NCBI GenBank assembly: GCA_017525805.1
Contig: JAFXSH010000140.1
Span: 1 to 37,337 of the forward strand
Origin: Clostridia bacterium
Lineage (GTDB): Bacteria; Bacillota_A; Clostridia; Christensenellales; Aristaeellaceae
Length of the DNA: 37,337 nucleotides
Direction: 5' to 3'
Shown here piece by piece: positions 7,194 through 14,500 of this stretch. The number at the start of each line of letters is the position of its first letter. The first letter of the stretch is position 1. A program made the translations under genes and the position numbers. A model generated the notes under the pieces. It saw only the letters and a list, made by a program, of their open reading frames with translations. It had not been told where the DNA came from and did not search any database.

Positions 7194-8438
7194 ATGACCC
7201 TGCAAGAGATGATGAACCAGATCACCGACCTGGGCACCCGTATCCGCACCCTGGCCACCCAGCTGGCCGCCCAGGCCAACGACCCCAGCGTGCCCATTGC
7301 CGACCTGGAAGCCCGGCAGCAGCAGCTGAACGACATGAACCGCCGCATGGCCGCTTTGCAGACTGCCTACCAGACCCAGCAGGCAGCGGAGGCGGGCGGC
7401 GTGCAGCCCCTGGCGGGCGGCAGCGCACCCCAGGCCCAGCAGAGCCGCAACCTGACGGACATGCTGAAATCCAACGAATACGCCCGTGCCTTTGCCTATG
7501 CCATCCAGCACGGCGTCAGCCGCAAGAATGGCCGCGACAATGAGCGGGTGAAAATCCTGTACGACGCGCTGACCGAAAGCGGCGGCAGCCCCGTGGGCAC
7601 GGATGGCGGCTTCCTGGTGCCGGATGACATCGACCACACCATCCGCGAAATCCGCCGCAGCCTGGATCCGCTGGCTGCCCTGTTCAACGAGGAAACCGTA
7701 ACCAGCCCGAACGGCTGGCGCGTGCGCGACACCAACCCCACCAAGGGCCTGGTGGACGTGGACGAAATGGGCGAGATTGACGACGATGACGACCAGCCCT
7801 CTTTTGCCAAGGTATCTTACACCTGCACCAAGAAGGCCCTCATCCTGCCCGTTTCCAATGAACTGATGACCGACAATGTGGCCAATCTGTTCAGCTACCT
7901 GGGCCGCTGGTTTGCCAAGAAGCTGGTTATCACCGAGAACGCCATGCTCATGACCGCACTGCGCACCCTGACCGGAGCCAGCATCGGCAGCGACCCCATG
8001 AAGGGCCTGAAAACCGCCCTTAATAAGGACCTGGACCCCGCCATCAGCGCCCTGGCCAGCGTCATCCTGAACCAGAGCGGCTTCGACATCCTGGACAACC
8101 TGCTGGACGGCAACGACCGCCCGCTCTTGCAGCCTGACCCCACCAACGCCACAGTCAAGCGCTTCTCCGGGCGTCCCCTGCACGCGGTCAGCTATGCCAC
8201 CATGGCGGACGTGACCAGTGGCAGCGGGGCAAGCGCCAGCACCACCACCGACCTGTTCATCGGTGACGGCAAAGAGTTTGCCACCCTTTTCCGCTGTGGC
8301 GGCTACGAACTGGCCAGCACCGACATCGGCGGCAACGCCTGGCGCACGGACAGCACCGAACTGCGCGGCATTGCCCGCCTGGGTGTGAGCAAGTTTGACA
8401 CGGGTGCCATGGTGCGCCGCACCCTGCCTGTGACCTAA
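7194..8438 (+). CDS. Major capsid protein (HK97 gp5-like)
   Basis: 414 aa. The N-terminal 100 residues are a helical, Gln/Ala-rich delta/scaffold domain (MTLQEMMNQITDLGTRIRTL). The mature shell domain then starts around the GGFLVPDDIDHTI motif, where cleavage by the preceding protease is expected. Family marks include NGWRVRDTNP, KVSYTCTKKALILPVSNEL and a Gly/Thr-rich P-domain near the end. SD is AGGAGG. A long perfect hairpin follows the stop codon. Confidence 0.95.
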   Translation: MTLQEMMNQITDLGTRIRTLATQLAAQANDPSVPIADLEARQQQLNDMNRRMAALQTAYQTQQAAEAGGVQPLAGGSAPQAQQSRNLTDMLKSNEYARAFAYAIQHGVSRKNGRDNERVKILYDALTESGGSPVGTDGGFLVPDDIDHTIREIRRSLDPLAALFNEETVTSPNGWRVRDTNPTKGLVDVDEMGEIDDDDDQPSFAKVSYTCTKKALILPVSNELMTDNVANLFSYLGRWFAKKLVITENAMLMTALRTLTGASIGSDPMKGLKTALNKDLDPAISALASVILNQSGFDILDNLLDGNDRPLLQPDPTNATVKRFSGRPLHAVSYATMADVTSGSGASASTTTDLFIGDGKEFATLFRCGGYELASTDIGGNAWRTDSTELRGIARLGVSKFDTGAMVRRTLPVT

Positions 8439-8446
8439 TACCACGC

Positions 8447-8478
8447 GGGGAAAAGCGTCTACGTTGACGCTTTTCCCC
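8447..8478 (+). terminator. Perfect 13-bp hairpin after the capsid gene (dispersed hairpin, copy 2)
   Basis: GGGGAAAAGCGTC-TACGTT-GACGCTTTTCCCC has no mismatch. It contains the AAAAGCGTC/GACGCTTTT core shared with three other gene boundaries. The T run is inside the arm, so it may act as a partial terminator or as a stabiliser of the 3' end of capsid mRNA, giving more capsid than connector protein. Confidence 0.75.
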
Positions 8479-8499
8479 TGCACGAAAGGGGCGTAACGC

Positions 8500-8760
8500 A
8501 TGACGATAGAGAGAAGCGACAGCCAGCAGACCACCTGCAACGCCACGGCCATCATTAACGGGGAGCGCAGGCAGGTGGCCTCCGCCACTTGCAGCATCCG
8601 CCCCAACAGAGCCATGAACATCAGCATTGACCTGATGGAAGACGTGGATCTGACAGCGGACGACCTGGCGGAAATCGCGGAAATGTATGCCGGTTATCTG
8701 GCGGGCGAAATCAAAAAGGCCGCCAAGCTGGGCATACCCGTGGCGCTGCCCGAACAGTAA
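8500..8760 (+). CDS. Hypothetical protein between capsid and connector genes
   Basis: 86 aa. The N-terminal half looks beta-rich (TCNATAIINGERRQVASATCS, in which two Cys flank the strands). The C-terminal half is helical with acidic residues (DLTADDLAEIAEMYAGYLAG). Genes of this size in this position may be head accessory or tail-associated proteins, but I do not recognise a family. SD is AAAGGGG ahead of the ATG. Confidence 0.75.
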   Translation: MTIERSDSQQTTCNATAIINGERRQVASATCSIRPNRAMNISIDLMEDVDLTADDLAEIAEMYAGYLAGEIKKAAKLGIPVALPEQ

Positions 8761-8772
8761 GGGGTGAACGCC

Positions 8773-9054
8773 ATGGCCGATATGGACATGGTGCGCCGGT
8801 TCGCAGGGGCTGACCCGGATGCAGATGCTGCCGTGCTGCAATTCGCCTATAACGCAGCCGTGGAGTGGTACGAAAAAGCAGGCGTACCGGCAGACACCAC
8901 CGGGGCACTATATGAGTTTTGGGTGGCCAACCTGGCGGCCTGGATGTATGACAACCGGGGCAATGCGGACGCATTGGCAGCGGTGCCGCTGTACATCGTG
9001 GCCAGCGTGCACCAGCTGCGGCCCAAACGGCGGAAGAAGGTGGCCGGGACGTGA
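8773..9054 (+). CDS. Head-tail connector (gp6-like)
   Basis: 93 aa, mostly helical, with DPDADAAVLQFAYNAAVEWY, YEFWVANLAAWMYDNRGN and VASVHQLR. This is the pattern of HK97 gp6/YqbG-type connectors that form a ring under the portal. The ATG at 8773 is preferred over a GTG at 8764 because AAGGGG lies at proper distance. Its end overlaps the GTG of the next gene. Confidence 0.85.
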   Translation: MADMDMVRRFAGADPDADAAVLQFAYNAAVEWYEKAGVPADTTGALYEFWVANLAAWMYDNRGNADALAAVPLYIVASVHQLRPKRRKKVAGT

Positions 9055-9386
9055 GCATCAAAGCGGGCGACCTGAAACACCCCATCAAGCTGCAAAGGCC
9101 GGTGACCACCAGAAACGAAAAAAGCAAGACCATCACCACCTGGGAGGACGTTGTCACCGTTTACGCGGGGAAAACGGACGTTTCCGGGCGTGAATTTTAT
9201 ATAGCCCAGGCATACCACGCGGAGGACGTGGTGACCTTCACCATCCGCTGGCGGGACGACATAGCGCCCACCTGGCGAGTGGTACATCACGGCACCGCCT
9301 ACAACATCCTGGAAATTAACCACCTGGGCTATATGCGGGACTTTATGCGGCTGAAATGCAAGGCCGTGCAGGGAGAAGGTGCGTAA
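9051..9386 (+). CDS. Head-tail adaptor / head closure protein
   Basis: 111 aa, beta-rich. Typical head-tail joining layout: IKAGDLKHPIKLQRP at the start, then TWEDVVTVYAG, GREFYIAQ, a TFTIRWR strand, YNILEINHLGYMRDFMRLKC. This is the SPP1 gp16/Phage head-tail joining pattern, which caps the filled head and receives the tail. GTG start overlaps the previous stop. Confidence 0.92.
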   Translation: MSIKAGDLKHPIKLQRPVTTRNEKSKTITTWEDVVTVYAGKTDVSGREFYIAQAYHAEDVVTFTIRWRDDIAPTWRVVHHGTAYNILEINHLGYMRDFMRLKCKAVQGEGA

Positions 9387-9388
9387 CA

Positions 9389-9781
9389 ATGGGCACGTTT
9401 TCCAGCGGCGGCATTGCCGCAGAACTTTCCAAGTTTGACAAGCTGGCCAAGGGAACGGACGCAGCGTGCAGAAAGGCCGTCAAGGCCGGGGGCAAGCTGC
9501 TGGCCGAACGCCTGGCAGCTGCCGCGCCGGTGGACACCGGAGCCCTGGCAGCCAGCATCAAGGCCGGAAGCGTGGACTACAACGCCGCAGACGGCTACCA
9601 CTGCGAGGTCAAGCCGGTGGGCGAAAACCACGGGGAAAACCTGGCCAAGATCGGCAACATATTGGAATATGGGCGCAGCAACATGCCAGCCCGCCCCTGG
9701 TTCAACCCTACGGTGGATCAAGCCACCGGGGAAGTGACCCAGGCCATGCAGGCGGCATTTGACCAGGCGCAGAAGGGGTGA
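9389..9781 (+). CDS. HK97 gp10-like head-tail protein
   Basis: 130 aa. It has AACRKAVKAGGKLLAERL, then APVDTGALAASIK and YGRSNMPARPWFNP, the diagnostic elements of the HK97-gp10 family (VDTGxLxxSI and RPFlxP-like end). It acts in head-tail joining or tail completion. The ATG at 9389 is chosen because an earlier in-frame ATG lies inside the previous gene and lacks an SD. Confidence 0.93.
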   Translation: MGTFSSGGIAAELSKFDKLAKGTDAACRKAVKAGGKLLAERLAAAAPVDTGALAASIKAGSVDYNAADGYHCEVKPVGENHGENLAKIGNILEYGRSNMPARPWFNPTVDQATGEVTQAMQAAFDQAQKG

Positions 9782-9786
9782 AAAGC

Positions 9787-10194
9787 ATGGACGTGATGGC
9801 AGACGACATCGTACAGCAATTTTTCACCAAAGCGCTGGAAGGGCTGCCCTATCCATACGGGCAGCCGCCAGGCGACGCGGACGCGGAAACCTATGTGACC
9901 TTCCACGAGGCAGGCTGTACCGGCTACACGGCCAGCAACGAACCGCAGCGGGCCAGGCACCTGGTGCAGCTGCACGCATGGACCCACAGCGAGACGGACG
10001 ACCACCGCGCCGCCTTTTTCGCGGCCCTGGCAATGCTGAAAAAGGCAGGGGTGCGCGTTTACAGCTGGGGACCGGACGAATACGAAAAGGACACCGGGCT
10101 GCACCACATTGCCTGCACACTGACCTGGTGGCAGCCGCCCGGCGCTATGGACCAATTCAACAAAGAAACGGAGGAACAAGACAATGGCGAATGA
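9787..10194 (+). CDS. Tail completion / terminator protein
   Basis: 135 aa. Features are MADDIVQQFFTKALEGLPYP, YVTFHEAG, RHLVQLHAWTHSETDD and a C-terminal HHIACTLTWW strand. Size, position between gp10-like and tail-tube genes and the mixed helix/strand layout match DUF3168/gp11-type tail terminators. It overlaps the tail-tube start by 11 nt. Confidence 0.8.
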   Translation: MDVMADDIVQQFFTKALEGLPYPYGQPPGDADAETYVTFHEAGCTGYTASNEPQRARHLVQLHAWTHSETDDHRAAFFAALAMLKKAGVRVYSWGPDEYEKDTGLHHIACTLTWWQPPGAMDQFNKETEEQDNGE

Positions 10195-10783
10195 AAACAC
10201 CGCCTACACCGAAGGGTACTTTTACGGTATTCTGGACATTTATTTTGCCCTGATGACCGGCGAGGACAGCGCGGCAGCCGCGCCCACCTATGGCGCGTAC
10301 CAGGTGATGGGCAAGACCATCCAGGCAACCATTACCCCCAACTACAAAGAGGGCAAGGTGTACGCCAGCAACGTGGCCACCCGCAGCGAGCGCCGCGTGG
10401 ACACCTACACGGTGAGCCTGAACCTGGACAAAATCCCCTACGCGGTGCGCAAGGTGCTGCTGGGCCGCTACCAGGACACCAACGGCGTGCAGATCATCCA
10501 GGGCGGCCAGGCCGCGCCCAATGTGGCGATTGCCTTTGCCCTGACCCTGGACGACGGCAGCAAGGAACTGTGGACGCTGTACAAGGGTAAGTTCACGGAG
10601 CCCACCCAGACCGGCCAGACCGACAGCGACAGCATGAACTACCAGCACCCCACCATCGAAGCCACCTTTGTGCGGCGCGAATGGGACGACAGCCTGGCGG
10701 CCATCGTGGCCACGGCGGACACCAGCATCCCCGCCACCGTCATCACCGACTGGTTCCAGCAGGTGTATGAGCCCGTGGCCTAA
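10184..10783 (+). CDS. Major tail protein (tail tube)
   Basis: 199 aa, beta-rich, phi13-type tail tube subunit. KTIQATITPNYKEGKVYASN, VDTYTVSLNLDKIP and WTLYKGKFTEP are characteristic. It forms the hexameric rings stacked around the tape measure. A strong CGGAGGAA SD lies inside the previous gene. A 10-bp GC hairpin follows the stop codon, consistent with boosting or separating expression of an abundant protein. Confidence 0.92.
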   Translation: MANENTAYTEGYFYGILDIYFALMTGEDSAAAAPTYGAYQVMGKTIQATITPNYKEGKVYASNVATRSERRVDTYTVSLNLDKIPYAVRKVLLGRYQDTNGVQIIQGGQAAPNVAIAFALTLDDGSKELWTLYKGKFTEPTQTGQTDSDSMNYQHPTIEATFVRREWDDSLAAIVATADTSIPATVITDWFQQVYEPVA

Positions 10784-10797
10784 AAACGCATTATTTC

Positions 10798-10831
10798 CCC
10801 GGCAGCCTGCAAATAATGGCGGGCTGCCGGG
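10798..10831 (+). terminator. 10-bp hairpin after the tail-tube gene
   Basis: CCCGGCAGCC / GGCTGCCGGG is a perfect stem with a 14-nt loop. It has no U tract, so it is either a partial terminator or an mRNA 3'-end stabiliser. Confidence 0.6.
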
Positions 10832-10869
10832 CGTGATCGGCGCGGCAGCGCCAGAAAGTGAGCATCAAA

Positions 10870-11262
10870 ATGGCGGAAGAAATGCAGAAATCCGAAATCA
10901 AGGCGCGGGACATTTCCCGGCCTGTGGACAGCATGGAACTGGACGGCCAGACCTACGCCCTGGCCTTTGACCTGAACTGCTTCCGGGTGGCGGAAGACGT
11001 GTACGAACTGCAATACGGCAGAAACCTGAACTTTGGCGACATCGTGCAGCACCTGGCTGCCGGAAAGCTGGGGGCCATCATGGCCGTGCTGTACGGTGCA
11101 TTGCTGTCCGGTGGTCTGTCCATCACCTGGGCGGACTATTACGCCAAGTTTAAGATCATCAATATTCCGGGCGTAAAGGACAAGCTGCTGGAGAACGTGC
11201 GCAAAGCCCTGCCGGAAACGGACGGCAAAAAAGCAAACCCTCCGACAGCGCCCACGGAATAA
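10870..11262 (+). CDS. Tail assembly chaperone (gpG-like)
   Basis: 130 aa from ATG 10870; a GTG at 10858 is also possible. ELDGQTYALAFDLNCFRVAEDVYE and an Ala/Leu-rich helical middle match Gram-positive tail chaperones. These bind the tape measure and recruit tail-tube protein. Near its end lies GGC-AAA-AAA-GCA (11224-11235). A -1 slip there continues into a second frame, so it also makes a longer G-T product. The stop codon of the short form is at 11260-11262. Confidence 0.88.
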   Translation: MAEEMQKSEIKARDISRPVDSMELDGQTYALAFDLNCFRVAEDVYELQYGRNLNFGDIVQHLAAGKLGAIMAVLYGALLSGGLSITWADYYAKFKIINIPGVKDKLLENVRKALPETDGKKANPPTAPTE

Positions 11263-11492
11263 ACAGCGGCTTCCCCTGGCTGTGGCTTTACTACCGCGCC
11301 ATTGACTGCGGCCTGGATGACGCTGCTTTTTGGAGCCATAGCGCCCGCGCCATCCACCTGCTGTATAAGCAGACCAGGCAGGTGCGTGCGCGTATGCTTC
11401 CCCAGGCCAGAAAGCCTGGACAGCAGACGCCGAACCAGCCGCAGCGGGGAAACGTGGAGCGCGTGCGGCTGACCCGCCTGCCGCATCCATAA
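11229..11492 (+). CDS. Tail assembly chaperone T extension made by -1 frameshift
   Basis: The -1 frame is open from the A6 slip site at 11227-11232 to TAA at 11490-11492. It encodes about 86 residues starting SKPSDSAHGINSGFPWLWLYY, with no start codon of its own before the conserved part. FPWLWLYYRAIDCG and FWSHSARAIHLLYK have typical phage chaperone composition. The fused product would be about 207 aa. Position between the gpG-like gene and the tape measure is exactly where lambda-like G/GT frameshifts occur. The heptamer is C-AAA-AAA, not a perfect XXXYYYZ, so the mechanism is inferred. Confidence 0.85.
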   Translation, partial: KSKPSDSAHGINSGFPWLWLYYRAIDCGLDDAAFWSHSARAIHLLYKQTRQVRARMLPQARKPGQQTPNQPQRGNVERVRLTRLPHP

Positions 11493-11498
11493 TACAGA

Positions 11499-11528
11499 GA
11501 GAAAAGCGTCCGAAAACGGCGCTTTTTC
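11499..11528 (+). terminator. Intrinsic terminator-like hairpin before the tape measure (dispersed hairpin, copy 3)
   Basis: AAAAGCG-T-CCG-AAAA-CGG-CGCTTTTT: a GC-rich stem with one bulged T, an AAAA loop and a T5 tail. The AAAAGCG/CGCTTTT arms match the other three dispersed hairpins. It lies 7 nt after the T-extension stop and 25 nt before the tape-measure ATG. Confidence 0.75.
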
Positions 11529-11552
11529 TTTCTATGCGAGGAAGTGAAACCC

Positions 11553-14500
11553 ATGCCGGATGATGGCATCAAAACGCAAGTAGGCATACAAGGCGACAAA
11601 GAATACAAAGCCGCGCTTGCGGACATCGGCAGGCAGCTGACCGTGCTGAACACGGACATGAAAGCCAGCCAAAGCGCCTTCGGGGCCCAGGCCACATCCA
11701 TGGCCGGGATGCAGGACAAGCTGTCCAAACTGGGGGCCATCTATGACGCGCAAAGCCAGAAGGTGCAGCTGATTGCCGCCCAGCTGGAAAAGGCCAAGGC
11801 AGAGTACGGCGACAACAGCAAGCAGGCCGACCAGCTGCGCATCGCCCTGAACCGGGCCACCGCGCAGATGAACGGCACCAAGGCGCAGATTGACGCCACC
11901 GAGGGCGGGCTGCAGACCCTGGCGGAAGCCCAAGAACTGGTAGGCGACGAAACCGACACCACCAACATGACCCTCCAGGAAGCGGAGAAGGTGCTGAAAA
12001 GCGCCGCCGACAAAACGGACGACCTGGCAGACAGCAGCGAGGACGCCGGGGACGCCGTGGACCAGGAGGGCAGCGAGGCCAAGGAAGCAGCCAGCGAAAA
12101 CAGCAAGCTGAAAGACGCCCTGCAAAAGGTGGGCGACGTGGCAGGCGGCGCTATGGTAGGCGGCCTCAAGGCTGCCGGTGCCGCCCTGGCCGCTATGGCT
12201 GCCGCCGCTGGCACGGCCATCAAAACCGGCTTTGAATTTGCGCAAAGCGCGGGTACCTACGCGGACGACGTGGCCACCCTGGCCGTGCAGACCGGCGTCA
12301 GCACCCAGCGCCTGCAAGAATGGAGCTACGCCAGCAACTTCATAGATACCAGCGTGGACACCATCACGGGCAGCATGACCAAGATGCTGAACGTGGTAAA
12401 CCAGGCAGCGGACGGAAACGAGGCGGCACAGAAAAAATTTACCGACCTGGGCATTTCCATCCGCGACTTTGACGGAAACCTGCGCAGCAGCGAGGACATC
12501 TTCTGGGACGCCATCGACGCCCTGGGGCAGATCGAAAACCCCACGGAGCGGGACGCTGCCGCCATGGAACTGTTTGGGAAAAGCGCCAAGGAACTGAACC
12601 CGCTGATCGAGGCGGGCAGCCGTGCCTGGCGCGAAATGGGCAAGGAAGCCCAGGCCATGGGCACCGTTTTCAGCGAGGAAAACCTGGCGAAAATGGGGGC
12701 CTTTGACGACAGCATGCAGCGCTTCAAGGCCACCGGCACGGCCCTGAAAAACAGCATCGGCCTGGTGATGATACCGGCGTTTCAACCCCTGGTGGACGCC
12801 GCCAGCCAAAGCATGGGCAAGGTAGCCAAAGCCTTGCAGGACGGCGTCAGCCCGGCAGAAATGCCCGGACTGATTGATGAACTGTTAAACACCGTCACGG
12901 ACGCGCTGGACGACGTGATCGGGCTGGTGGATGACGCCATGCCCATGGTCAGCCAGGCAGTGACAAAGGTGGTGGGGGCCCTGGCGCAGCGGCTGCCGGG
13001 CCTGGCCAACACCATGCTGCCCGCAGCCATGAACCTGCTGCAAACGGTGGTGGGGGCTATCACCGACAACATAGGGCCCATCACCGAACTGGCCACCAGC
13101 CTGGTGACCAGCCTGGCGGGCTTTTTGGTGGACAACCTGCCGCAGCTGGCAGACGCGGCGGTGCAGCTGGTCAGCGGGCTGCTGGACGGCATCATCGCAG
13201 CCCTGCCGGAACTGATCCCCGCAGGCATCGAGGCCATTGTGCACCTGGCCACCGGCCTGGTGCAGGGCATCCCACAGCTGATTGCCAAGCTGCCGGAAAT
13301 TGTGACGGCCATCTGGAACGGCATTGTGGCCACCGACTGGGCGCAGCTGGGCAAGGACATCCTTGGCAGCATCACCAGCGGCCTGGCCAGCATCGGCCAG
13401 ACCATCATGGATCTGCTGGGCGTGCCGGAAGGAACGCAAGACACCGTAATAACCGCATGGAATACCTTTGCGGGAGCCATCAGCGACGGCGTGCAAGGCG
13501 TGCTGGGGGCCGTGACCACCTTCCTGGGCAGCCTGTTCAATCCGCCCGCAGAGGGCGACCAGACCACCATCGGCGGGCTGTGGAATACCTTTGCGGGAGC
13601 CATCAGCGACGGTGTGCAAGGCGTGCTGGGGGCCGTGACCACCTTCCTGGGCAGCCTGTTCAATCCGCCCGCAGAGGGCGACCAGGCCGCCACCAGCAGC
13701 CTGTGGAGCACCTTTGCAGAAACCGTCAGCGGAGCCATCACCGGCGTGCTGGGAGCCGTGACGGCTTTCTTTGGAGCCCTGTTCAATCCGCCCGCAGAGG
13801 GCGAACAGACCACCCAGGCGCAGCAATGGGGCAGCTTTGCGGAAACCGTCAAAAGTACCATTGAAACCGCCCTGACCGGAGCAGCTGAACTCGTCAGCGG
13901 CATCTTTACGGGAGGAAAGGCAGCCATTGAGGCATTCCCCTGGGAAGACACAGGCACCAAGCTGGGCACCCTGGCGGGCGCGTTTTCCGGCTTTGCGCTG
14001 GATGCCCTGAGCGGCGTATTCAACGCGGGATCCGCTGCGGTGGCAGCGTTTCCCTGGGAAGACACAGGCACCAAGCTGGGCACCCTGGCAGGCCAGGCTG
14101 CAGCTTTTGTGCTGGATGGCATTTCCGGCGTATTCACGGCGGGCAATGCAGCCATTGCGTCCTTCCCCTGGGAAGACACCGGCACCAAACTGGGCACGCT
14201 TGCAGGACAGGTGACAAGTCTGGCGCTGGACGGTATTTCCGGCGTATTCACCACGGCCAGCGCGGCCATTGCAGCCTTCCCCTGGGCTGACACCGGCACA
14301 AAAATAGGCACCCTTGCGGGACAGGTGACAAGCCTGGCGCTGGACGGTATTTCCGGCGTATTCACCACGGCCAGCGCAGCCATTGCAGCCTTCCCCTGGG
14401 CTGACACCGGCACAAAGCTGGGCACACTGGCGGGCCAGGTGACAAGCCTGGCGCTGGACGGCATTTCCGGTGTATTCACCACGGCCAGCGCGGCCATTGC

